DNA of 64,000 bases from contig NC_079491.1 of NCBI RefSeq assembly GCF_020520425.1, forward strand, positions 5,629,143-5,693,142. The letters run 5' to 3'. This DNA is from Spinacia oleracea. Its lineage: Eukaryota > Streptophyta > Magnoliopsida > Caryophyllales > Amaranthaceae. Shown piece after piece: positions 54,101-64,000 of this stretch. Position 1 is the stretch's first letter. Each line of letters begins with the position of its first letter. Under the pieces are notes generated by a model, which searched no databases, had not been told where the DNA came from, and saw only the letters and a list, made by a program, of their open reading frames with translations. The position numbers were made by a program, and so were the translations under genes.

Positions 54101-55495
54101 AGGTCTGATATTGATAGAAGTAGTTTGTTACACGATACTAATCATGGGCCTAGTATAGACCTTACTGTACAAGGAGAACGGAAAGATGTCAACACTGTAT
54201 TTATAAAATTGCGAATAGCTGATTCTACAGGTATTCTTTTCTTGCCCCACAGTTTTTTGATGTGTGTTCGGGTGCAAAAACTCGTGTATATCTTTGTTGC
54301 TTCATGTGATTTTTTAGTTGATATTTGCAATGCGGTGATATTGTAGATGATTAAGTGAGGTTTGCTTTAAAATGGTACAGATAAATGCCGCAATATTCAT
54401 TTTCCATTTGACATCGAAAACGACACGTCAATTGCAGTTGCTAGTGAAATGGTTAATGAACTTGACCTAACAGATCAAGATATTACAACCATTGCTGACA
54501 TGATTGACTCTGAAGTTCGGGCTTTGGTTCCGGATTGGTCACCTAAGGAATCATCTGGTGGCGATTCTGCGTTTGATACCCACACAACTGACTCTAAGGA
54601 GGATTCATCTCCACATCATTCCCTTGAAAATAAGGATGATATGTCTCCTTTAGCAAATGCATCATCCTTCTTTACAAGCAGTATTTTTCCAGATCAATTG
54701 CCTTCTGGTCGTGTGTTCTGGTCCGACTCTCCAAAAACTGGTGGTGGGTTATCACCAGCTGAGAGTAGCCCTAAATGCCCCTCTGAAACTATTGAAGACA
54801 ATGAAAGTTCTCCTCAGAAAAACAATCTGCCTGAACTAGAGACTGACAAAGAGATTTTGACTGAGGGTATTGATAAGACATATGCCGGACCGGTGTCACA
54901 TAAACGTGATTGCGGTGGGCTCCCACCAAAAATCCCATCAATTTTTCATTTAGGAAATGATAATGACTTTGTGTTTCTGGAGAAAAAGTCACTTGAAAAC
55001 CAAAGAAACATCGAAGTTGGTCATGAACAAGCAAGAACAGAGGAACTAAAATGTGGAGAAGAGGTTTGTTATAGCAAGAAAGATGGTATTATTACTTTTC
55101 CAGTTACCCAAAATGGAGAAGGTGACAACAGTGAATCTGAATTGAGGATCATTGCTGATAAACTTGATCAGTTGTTTGCACAACAGCAAAAACAACTAGA
55201 GGAATTGAAATGGAAGCATAAGTTGGAAATCTCTCATGTTTTGAAGGATGTTCCACCTCAAATGCATCTGAAAGTGCTTAAGATGTGTAGCAGGAAGATG
55301 GCATCTGATGATATGCCTAATGTAGTTGGGTACAATGCAGTTGGTGATAGTTCAAAAGCATCAGCAAAGAGAATATTTACACGTTCGTTGAGTACTCTTG
55401 ATATATCTAGCTCAAGAACAAGCAATTTCAAGCAGGAATCCATGTCGGAGATGGGAATTGCTGTCATTTTGAAACATGATTCAGCAGAAGTGTAG
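51164..55495 (+). CDS. WNK (with-no-lysine) serine/threonine kinase
   Basis: Eight coding exons, all GT-AG: 51164-51250, 51625-51662, 51889-52116, 52199-52422, 52526-52683, 53817-54009, 54087-54230, 54381-55495. Together they give an unbroken 728-residue frame. Kinase domain about 30-286: glycine loop GRGAFKKV (35-42), whose Lys40 is the WNK-type ATP lysine; VAWNQV with Asn57 in place of the usual beta-3 Lys; HRDLKGDN (154-161); DLG (175-177), not [12 protein letters not shown] (193-201). An OSR1-C/PF2-like region follows (about 338-403: [20 protein letters not shown]). A coiled-coil-prone stretch lies near 611-640 ([20 protein letters not shown]). Plant WNKs act in ion, osmotic, clock and flowering signalling, mainly in the cytosol. 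The specific orthologue is unclear. Confidence 0.93.
51415..51480 (-). mobile_element. tRNA-like SINE relic in WNK intron 1
   Basis: On the minus strand gagctagctgagttggtaaa (A-box) and ctcggatcaaatcccg (B-box) are in tRNA-like order. No acceptor stem or CCA-proximal pairing can be drawn, so it is more likely a SINE head than a tRNA gene. No target duplication was found. Confidence 0.4.
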
Positions 55496-55529
55496 GCCTG
55501 TAGCTATATCAGTCAAGTAAAGCAAGGCT

Positions 55530-55558
55530 TTCTGCAATCTGCAATCTGCAATCTGCAA
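55530..55558 (+). repeat. Short tandem repeat ctgcaat in the WNK 3' region
   Basis: tctgcaatctgcaatctgca: three or four copies of ctgcaat about 40 bp after the stop codon. Simple slippage. Confidence 0.8.
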
Positions 55559-55776
55559 CCGTGATCTTATTTGTTGCCATAGTTCGTAGATGCAAGTCTC
55601 TCTGTCAGTAATCGTCCATTTACTCTTTGTTACTGACATATTTCACAAAATCATGTTAGAATGTTAGATGCTTGTACATAGGCTTTGGATGTGATTTCTT
55701 CAACTTTCCGGAAGGTTGAGCAAGTTGGTTATGTCTTAATCAGGTGTCCTGTATATCAAGCTAGAAACATCGAATT

Positions 55777-55870
55777 CGAGCAAAAGTTTTGTTCATTTTT
55801 TCCTCCAGTGGGAGTGAGTGATTTTGAGCAAAAGTTTTGTTCATTTTTGCCTCCAGTGGGAGTGAGTAAT
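55777..55870 (+). repeat. ~45-bp direct duplication in the WNK 3' flank
   Basis: The unit gagcaaaagttttgttcatt, followed by ttt.cctccagtgggagtga, occurs twice in tandem with few differences. It probably lies in or just beyond the 3' untranslated region. Confidence 0.85.
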
Positions 55871-56848
55871 TTTGAACTGTGTGTTCTATAATAAATTCAT
55901 TGATAATGAATGATCAGGGATATTTATATTTATGTTAATTGTATTTGTTGTGCTGTTCAGTTGATGTTCTTTTCTGTGAATTGAGGTTAAGCAATTTAAG
56001 GAATTATATCTCTATCTCTGTTGGAATAACATGAAGAAAAGTGATCCTACTAGCTAGCTCCACTCCATGATTTTGCCAGCCAATCTGCAACACGGTTTGC
56101 TTCTCAATAACAATGCGGAGTACATGAAAATAATCTTCCAATTCAGGTTGCTTGTTAAGAAGGTTATTACAAACCTTTACCTAATTGTACGTATGCACTA
56201 TAAAGCCGTCTTTTACATCCTTCAGACACGTCAACTTTCGTATGTTTTTGATGTTTTGACTGTACAACCGGTTGTAGCTATTGCTAGCGAATTGTAATTT
56301 ATCATATTGAAAATGTTGATACAACTTGCATTGCCCATATTCATGTGCTTATCTTCATTTAAAATGGGAAAATATAATAATAATCATAACTACTCTAAAA
56401 AGCCGAAAGGTTCACCACTTTTGCGTATTTTTTTTAATACCAAATTTGCCCTTTTGCTCGAGTGTGATTTATTCCGAACAATTGATATGTGTTGTTTTGA
56501 AAACTCATCTGAACAAATGGTTTTGAAATAAAAATGATTTTGACGGGCTGAAGTAAAGGTTATGAGTTTTTCACTGATCATTTTGTAATTTTGTTTGTTT
56601 TGTATCTTATTTAAGTAAGCAAGTTTGTGTGGAGGCTCGAATTGGATTCAAGGAAGTCAAGTTTGTGCTTATTGGTTTGGTATTTGTATTTTGTTAGCTA
56701 ATCATTTGTTAGATTAGTTTGTGGATTGATTATAAGTTTGAATGTGAATTAAAGGTTCATATTTGTGCAAGGATAATTCCTTCAAAGTTATTTAAGGTTG
56801 TATGTTGTGGACCCATAACCTACAGATTCAGGACCAAGTTTAAATTTA
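55871..56848. other. Intergenic, nothing recognised
   Basis: AT-rich sequence without a convincing gene or paired repeats. Confidence 0.45.
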
Positions 56849-57374
56849 GGATAAATTGTTTTTCACCACCTAAAAAAATCGAAAAATTGTTTTTTACCAC
56901 CTAAAAAACTAAAACTTGTATTTTACCACATAATTTTTTTTTAAATTGTTTTTTACCACCTGAAAAGTGGGACAATAGATGAAAATGTTATGTGGGGGGC
57001 ACAATAACGGTAATATTTCATATATGTTCTTTTCTTCCACTATTTCATGTAATTAACTCTCTTCTCTTCCCACGCTTTCTTATTTTCCATGAATTCACAT
57101 AATTTTTCACCATTATTAATTCACAAAATTAACAAAATTTAATGAAAATAAAGAGAGAAGGGTGAAAGAGTTAAAGAAATTCATAAAGGGAGTGTAAAAA
57201 ATTTGAGAGAAATTGAATTAGGTAGCCACACATAATGGTTGCATCTACTTTTTTGTTTTAGGTGGTAAAAAACAAGTTTTTATTCTTTTTTAGGTGGTAA
57301 AATACAAGTTTTAGTTTTTTAGGTGGTAAAAAACAATTTTTCGATTTTTATAGGTGGTAAAAAAAAATTTGTCC
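56849..57374. mobile_element. Foldback (Mutator-like) element with repeat-built arms
   Basis: Ends ggataaattg and aaatttgtcc begin long inverted arms (about 85 bp and more). The arms are built from repeats of ttttttaccacctaaaaaa with spacer words atcgaaaaattg and ctaaaacttgta. A perfect 9-bp duplication ttaaattta flanks it (56840-56848, 57375-57383), fitting Mutator-like elements. The centre (about 56960-57240) is unique and noncoding. Confidence 0.8.
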
Positions 57375-57417
57375 TTAAATTTAAGACTAATTTTTTTTTG
57401 TTGCGCGTTAAGTGTTA

Positions 57418-57769
57418 CTTTCTCCTTCTATTTTTGTTCTTTACGTTTGGTGTTTTGCACTCGTTTTAACGGCTAATTAATATGCATTGAGATTCCTCTA
57501 TTTTTTTTAACAAGACAAATTACGTTTATTTACAATATTTTTACTTTTATCAAAATCCTGATATTGGAAAAGTAAGAAAAAATTTAATGTCCCGGTGGAA
57601 AAGTGTGAGAGATTAAATGACTCAATGAATTTAATTGATTAAAATAATCATTGGACACAAATTTTGATAGAATATTAAAGCATTAATGTGATAATATAAA
57701 CGAAAAAGTAAAGAACATTTTGGGACACCCAAGAAGTGAAACGTAAAGAACAAAAAGAGACGGAGGGAG
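57418..57769. mobile_element. Stowaway-like MITE, ctttttgt family
   Basis: Ends ctttctccttctatttttgt and caaaaagagacggagggag, flanked by TA, 352 bp, oriented opposite to the copy at 41688. It sits 35 bp from the foldback element. Confidence 0.8.
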
Positions 57770-57806
57770 TAATTGTGATCATTAAGGGTTAAGTGTTCTT
57801 TATTAG

Positions 57807-58256
57807 TAGCTCGAACGAGCGGGCTGTTACACAAAGTTATTGCATATTTAATAAATTTTGATCATACTCATTTAATTATCATTCAGATTTACAGAGTATG
57901 TAATTTCCGTCCTACCTCGTATTACATATTTTATATATTTTATACGTTGATTTGACCAAAAAATTCAATATACAACTATGCCGATTTGACCAAAATATTT
58001 AGTAAATATATTTTTCATTAGTAACATACCTATTTGACTAAAATATTACCAAAAATTACTTTGCAAACAATCATTATATGTATTTCCATAATCTATAAAC
58101 AAATATTTTTTTCATACATAAACAGTTAACAAAAAAGGATAGAAAATAAACAAATAAATAACTAGAGATATCATAGAAAAAATATTTTTTGCGGGAAAAT
58201 TTCTCACCAGAAAGTGACATGTGTTATCATGGTACCCGTTTTAGTATAATGTGACG
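57807..58256 (-). mobile_element. Possible Helitron family 2, degenerate copy c
   Basis: On the minus strand the 5' side (tcacattatactaaaacggg, then acacatgtcac) matches the family starts at 5374 and 60479. The 3' side near 57807-57830 (cccgctcgttcgagctacta) is hairpin-like but lacks a clean CTAG end. Ends are approximate. Confidence 0.45.
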
Positions 58257-58277
58257 AGAAAGTCATAGCCTATAACT

Positions 58278-58696
58278 AGATCAGGTCATTCTAAAATTAC
58301 TTGACTAAATTTTTTTATAGTATATTTGGCTCAAATATTAGAGTATGCAACATATATCCTACTAACCATTACTTATTTTATATGCTTGTTAATTGACCAA
58401 AATATTCAATATAATAATAGGATGATTTGACCAAAATATTTAGTAATTATATTTTCTCTTATTAATATTAATGATTTGACTAAAATATTACCGAAAATTA
58501 TTTTTAGCAAATTATTATGGAGTGTGTGACATATATTATTTTTTAAATCTTTAAACAAATAACTTTTCCATATATAAAAATCAAATGCAAAATATATAAC
58601 TAGATATATTTTAGGGAAAACAAATTGGAGGGGAAATTTTGCATCAGGAAATGACACGTGTCATTCCTGGTGTCTGTTGTAGTATTATGTAATAGA
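58278..58696 (-). mobile_element. Helitron family 2, copy b
   Basis: On the minus strand it starts TCTATTACATAATACTACAA, has the subterminal ggaatgacacgtgtcattt, and ends at CTAG (58278-58281) after an A on the plus strand. The terminal hairpin is eroded. About 419 bp, close to the 433 bp of copy a. Confidence 0.6.
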
Positions 58697-60478
58697 AGAT
58701 TGGTTCGTTTGTTTTCTGTTGTTTTCCTTTTCGTATTTGTTGTTTTTTCTGTTGGTTTGCTATACTTTAATGTTTTATTTTTTTTCAAGGGGTTTACCTT
58801 TCTCAACCGCCAAAGAAAGAAAAACAATAAAATAAAATTTACTATGTTTTCTGTAATTGTTGCATTTTTATTTAATACCAAATTAAACAACATAGTTTAA
58901 TAGAAGAAGATAGTTGTATTTTCTCATTTGATACCAAATAACATAGTTTGTTAACGTGGTTGTATTTTTATTTGCTATAAAACAAAATGATTTGGTGCTC
59001 ACAAGTTGTTTGTAAATATATTTTTTTAGTCAGACTCAATTTATTACCTGAAATTATCATTTAGCCCTTAGTATAAGATATTAAATGATCTACCAATTAT
59101 AGTCTCAGAAACCCCCATAATGTGACTAGCTTAAGACTCGTGCTACAAATAGATGAAATTAAATTTGTTTACGGAATATTATTATTTACTCGTAAATAAT
59201 ATTATAAATGAGAAACATTTTTAATGAAGTAATATTTTATTACGTGTGATTCTGAAAATGTACAAATTAAAAATGTCCACATAGTAAAATTTTGTTTGTA
59301 TAAAACATAATTAGTTCAAAGTAATCAATTAAGCATGAATTATTCTACGTACTGAAACTACAACTATAATCCTCATTATTTTTAATTAGTTAAGTTTAAG
59401 AAAAATAAGAGCTAACTCATTCTTGGAAAAAAGGTAGCACGGCACAAGGAGAACTAGCTCCGGCTTCAAAGTACAACGAGGTAAACGCTTGGTAGTACCA
59501 TGCAAAACATGCTTTCAGTTAGCTATGCTTGTCCTTCTACTACTTCTATTAAAAAGTAAAGGTATGAGTTTATCCTAATTTTTTTTTTTTTTGACTGTTT
59601 GAGAGGTTGAATAATAAAACCTAAATAAATTAACAAATCTTGATTAGATGTGATTAGTTGAGAAAATTGAAGTGGGCGATGAAACCAAGTAGCTTATATA
59701 TTTGAGGTAACTAGGTTAGAATTTGTACAATGTACGGATGATACTTAGTTCATTTGTTATTATTATTACTACACCAATAATTTACGAACAAAATGTGTAA
59801 AGGAAAAAAATAAATTTGGAATTTAATATAGGGGAATCTGAAAATCATATAAACTAATAACATATATGGAGTTAAATATAAAATCCAAAGTTGTGCAAAA
59901 AATCGTCTAAATTGAATAAATTTAAAATTAGATATGTGATATTGTTGTTTTATACACTTTTTAAATGACTTCTTTTTTTATGTCAAAATTAATATTATTG
60001 TTTACGATTTTATGTTCCATGTTTATTCAAAATAGGAGAATCTCTTCTTTTTTTTTTCTTTTTTTTTACGGGGATTCCACATTAGGAGATGATCAAATAA
60101 TAATCATTAAAGGATTTAAGATATTTAAAATATAGCGTAGTAATGAATTTGACAGTCATGATCGAATTTTAAAAGTAAGTGAACTAAATAAGAAATTAAG
60201 ATACATTCTTTTGATATTTTCAATTTCTTTGTAAAAAATTTCAATTTCAACCGATCACAAATTTAATCTTAAACAATGTTAATATATTTATTAATGAATA
60301 AAAAAATGATAAAATATTTTGTGATACATATAAATACTTGATTGTTGGAAAGAATAGTACTGTAGTTGAACCCATTAGAACAAAAAAATGAAAATGATAA
60401 ATTAAAATGCAACGCTGAATAGTTTTATCATACGTATGGAGTTAAACCGAGTAAAAAAAATAATGAGGATAATTTTTA
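58697..60478. other. Intergenic, nothing recognised
   Basis: AT-rich (many A and T runs). No gene, RNA or paired repeats recognised. Confidence 0.45.
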
Positions 60479-60941
60479 CATGTTACATTATACTAAAACA
60501 GGCACTAAGAGTGACACATGTCACTTCTTGTTGTAAAAAACTTCCGCCAATAATGTTTTACTAAAAATATATCTACTTTATTTCTTTTTATCTTCTATCA
60601 TTTTTTATAAACTGTTTATGTATGGAAAAAAATTGGAGTATTAGAATATGACAATTATTATTTGCTTAAAATGAGTTTGGTAATATTTTAGTCAAATAGG
60701 TATATCAAATAGAAATTTTATTTATTTAATATTTTGGTCTAACTTACATAGTACATATATTTCTTTTAATACATATTATGACGAAATGGCTTATTAAATA
60801 GTTAAATGAGTGTTTTCAAATTTATTAATTATGCATTTACTTCATGAGAAAAAATATATATGTCTAACATTTTATAAAAAAAGATCAAATAATAATTTTA
60901 GATATATTTATGTGTGCACTAGTGCACGAGATCTAATCTAG
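60479..60941 (+). mobile_element. Helitron family 2, copy d
   Basis: The 5' part attatactaaaacaggcac with gacacatgtcac matches the family. The 3' end is the hairpin gtgcactagtgcac followed by gagatctaatctag and T. The exact 5' base is uncertain because TC is not conserved. Noncoding. Confidence 0.7.
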
Positions 60942-61586
60942 TATTATGACATCCTCAAATACGGCGTAGCTAATTTTATGATATTATGTCAAAAAAAATT
61001 AAGCAACATGATACCGTGCATATAAAATAGGTGATATATTTAAGTACTTCAGTTTTTTAGAAAGGGGTGGGCTTTTTATAGTCAAGTTGGAGTAGTTAAA
61101 ATAAGAAAGTATATAAAAAAAAAATGGTTCAAAAATGTTATAAAAAAGATGGTTAAAAAATTAGTAGTACAATTATTTTTCGGAAAAATTAACAATACTT
61201 AATTCCAACTATGGGTGGTCTTCTAATACTAATCCCAATTAATGATTATTCCAGAATAATACTAATCCCCCTTCTTTAAACAATCTTAGTAAATTTAAAA
61301 CCCCTTGTAGCAAGTAACTTCATTAGTTGTGGGCCCCACCCCTTTGTTGTTCTTCTTCTTTGTTAGTTACTATAAAGAAGGATTCTTCCTTTATTGAAGT
61401 TGTCTCTTCCTTCTTCCTTTTCTATTTTTCTTGCCTGCTTCTTCTTCCCTTACTATTTTGTTTGCCTTCTTCTTCCTTCTCTATTTTTGTTACTAGATGT
61501 TCTCTATGTTCGAGTTTCGATATCTGCAGGCACCACATTGAACTATTTCCTGGATGACAAAATTAACAAGGCTGACATCTTTTCCC
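60942..61586. other. Intergenic with a possible short exon at its right end
   Basis: After an acceptor-like tatctgcag (61530) the sequence reads GTTLNYFLDDKINKADIFSL up to the start of an LTR-like unit. The upstream part (61340-61520) is ctt-rich like a leader. No gene can be named. Confidence 0.35.
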
Positions 61587-62196
61587 TGAAGGAATTATGT
61601 CCTTAGACATTCCCGGCAATTACTAAATATAAATAAGAATTAATTATGAAGATAATAAGTTAATTATTTTAGTAATCCTATTTGCTTGCTAGAGAATAAA
61701 TGTGATTAATTAGTAGGACAATATTGATTGGTCCTACAACTAAAAAATATTAATCCTATGAGGTTACACATATAAGCATTAATTGAAATGGGCCCAAAAG
61801 GCCCTATAGCAATCGGCCTATTAAGAGAAAGCAGGTTGGGCTTTATTTTTGTGTTAACCTAAAACTCACATTATATTAGTTATAATGTCAGGGATTTAGA
61901 ATAGACGTTCATTCGAAATATCTGACACAAAAACCCTAACTCTCATTCTCTAAAACGCCGTTCTTCCCAAACAAGCATACGTGGGATTCAATTGGTGCTT
62001 GTGGATTAAGTAGAGGAGCAACAAGTGGGGCTCTCAGATCTTCGAAGTTTGCATACGAACGAGAGAACACGCTACAAAGGTGATTATTCTTTCATCTTAA
62101 TCTGATTCATATTATTGTTATGCATGTGATCCTGTAATAGATGTTAGGAAATTGTTTTCCTGAAATTCTGCTTCATGCATCTATATTATCCTACAG
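61587..62196 (+). mobile_element. Possible Copia-type LTR
   Basis: A unit starting tgaaggaattatgtcctta and ending catctatattatcctaca is followed by gtgacatcagtttgag, which resembles an eroded primer site tggtatcagagc. Leader-like aaaccctaactctc and a TG...CA frame support an LTR plus primer site. The second LTR would lie beyond the window. Assignment is tentative. Confidence 0.4.
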
Positions 62197-64000
62197 TGAC
62201 ATCAGTTTGAGTCTTTTGCATAATTTTTTATGATCATGATTGTAGGAAACATTATTATTTTGATTCAATTAAGGGAAGATTTATTTATGGCTTGAATTTG
62301 CAAAATTAATATATGATATTAATTGATTGGAATTAACAAATCGTGATTTATTTAATTTTTGCTCAAAACAAATTTATAAAATTCAAATTTTTATCATAGG
62401 GCCGAAATTAACATTTTATTTCACACAAAAAATTTTGGATTTTTTAAAACTAATTACGTTAGATTTTAAATTATTTATTGGTTAATAAGATTAATCATGA
62501 TAATAATTTGTTAACAATTAAAGATTTGATTTTTAATTTGTTAAATAAATCTATTGATAATCTCCTAATTTTTATACAGTAGCCGAAACTTTTTTGTAAT
62601 TTTTCCACCATAATTTTTTCAAGCATAATGTTCGGATGATTAAACCTAATTAAATTCTTTAATCTTTTAAACAAAAGTTGGATAAAGATTAGTTTAAATT
62701 TGGATAATAGTTACACAAATTTACAAAGAATTATCCACCATGGCTGGGTGGCCCCAACTGCGACGGTGGAGCCACAGTGGAGGATGAATTAGGGTGGTGG
62801 AAAACCGGTGCGGGTGGCTGAGACAGGCGGCAGAGCAGCGACGCAACTGTTCCGACGCTGTTGTGTTGGCCACGCTGTCGGTCTTGCTGCCGGCATTTTC
62901 TGGTGGTCGGGTCGGCCTCCGTGGAAGCTGATCGGCGGCCTTGGCGGCTGCTGGCCGGCGTCAGATTGTTGTCCCTCGAAGGTTTTGAGCAGTTTCTAAT
63001 CGTTATGAAGCTGCCAATCTTGCTTCTGTCAAAAGTTGTTTTTTTCTTTCCTTGGCTGTTTCTGCAATGTTTAACTTAATTAAAAAAAGGAATATTAAAA
63101 ATCAGTCTTCCTAAATCAATTTGGAAATGTTGGAGATTATATAAATTTAGTTTTTCTAAATTTAGAATAATTTCCAAAATCAATTTTGAGTAATTTGTAA
63201 ATATTTTTTTTGGGAAAATAATATTTTCTATGTTGAGCATAAATCAATAAATTTCCTTTAAATGAAAATTTGTGATTAATAAGATTATTCTAGCCATATT
63301 TAAATAGTAATTGAATTAAAATAATAAAGTTTCCTAAATAATGTTAAAATTAATTTGTTTAAGTTTTTATATTTATTTTGGAAATGTTATTTGCTTATTA
63401 ACAGTTAATAAGTAAATATTTTGTGTTTAATATACTTTGTATTATATGAGTGTATGGAATATATATGATATTTTGTTACAGGCAAGTGACTAGTATGGCC
63501 CAAAATAGGATAGAAAATACAATCTGCGTATCGTTTTGTTTTCTTGTAAATTTCGAAATACGATCTGATCATCGTTCTGTGTTGTTGTAATATACTTTAA
63601 AAGTTTAAATTAGATTATAAAGTTCGTATTATGAGCTCGATGGAGTAAGAATTTCCAATCGGAAATTCAAGGATGGAGAACCAAGAAAGATGAACAGGAA
63701 CCCAAGAAATTTTGAGCTTATTTTTTAGGGGCCATACTAGGATCAAATTTAATTTTATGCATTTTATATTACCTTAAAATTCTTATTAAGTTTATGTATG
63801 TGGTTATTTAAGCTATGTGTTCACTTTTAATTAACCAACATAGTAAACTTAGGTCCCAAATAATATTGAGTTTAAGAGCTTCTCCATACAACACCTATAA
63901 AGCCTCAGATCATGAGTAATAGGTTCTGCCAAAGCAGGGTGTTGCTCGTAATTCCGGGGATAGTAGGATAGGTTTTTGAAACTTAACTAGTGTGTGTCCC
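62197..64000. other. Possible 5' internal region of a decayed LTR element
   Basis: Mostly AT-rich, with one GC-rich island at 62740-63000 that has open frames (Arg/Gly-rich) but no family signature. An atggcccaaaataggata near 63494 might be an old gag start. No polymerase domain occurs before the window ends. Confidence 0.3.

Noticed and set aside
58600-58900. Overlapping plus and minus frames as membrane proteins
   Set aside because: Phe/Leu/Val-rich because of T-rich DNA; part lies in a Helitron end.

Overview
This window looks like nuclear DNA of a flowering plant, most likely a eudicot. It is AT-rich, has spliced genes with GT-AG introns, and carries plant-type Copia, Helitron, Stowaway, Mutator-like, hAT-like, Harbinger and SINE elements. 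The gene families are plant types (WNK kinase, DUF868, F-box/DUF295). Several repeats, such as the gagacc-ended elements and the SINE with a gaacttggtaggaag core, recall Caryophyllales (spinach/beet/quinoa relatives). That placement is inference from memory and was not tested.

Five host loci stand out. (1) An intact F-box/DUF295 gene on the minus strand at 20646-21719. (2) A frameshifted paralogue at 31164-32333, from an old local duplication that includes flanking DNA. (3) A two-exon dCTP-pyrophosphatase (MazG-fold) gene on the minus strand, 34786-36523, whose single intron holds three small transposons. (4) A one-exon DUF868 gene at 39412-40458. (5) An eight-exon WNK (with-no-lysine) kinase gene at 51164-55495, for which a continuous 728-residue reading frame can be assembled. 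A small GC-rich reading frame at 15035-15331 is an unresolved sixth candidate. There is no operon logic here: the genes look independent.

Most of the rest is transposable DNA. Two nearly pristine Ty1/Copia retrotransposons (24505-29761 and 42179-47549) each have one LTR mismatch, a 5-bp target duplication, a primer site and one uninterrupted gag-pol frame. The second sits inside a broken LINE zinc-knuckle (zf-RVT) remnant. A decayed third Copia 3' end lies at 18591-19290. A miniature LTR element with only 170 bp between its LTRs lies at 32585-33702. Two families of short Helitrons are present, including one inserted cleanly inside another (22175-23389). Stowaway MITEs are frequent and twice nested.

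The most unusual material is a set of terminal-inverted-repeat elements filled with short tandem repeats. The 4.9-kb element at 6549-11425 has a 9-12 bp target duplication, is packed with a ~21-bp minisatellite, and has gene-like GC-rich ends. A 174-bp relative at 35903-36076 has the same ends and the same minisatellite unit. Others are the 72-bp-unit element at about 12772-13805 and the foldback element at 56849-57374, whose arms are themselves made of repeats. No CRISPR, operon, origin or true tRNA/rRNA gene was seen.
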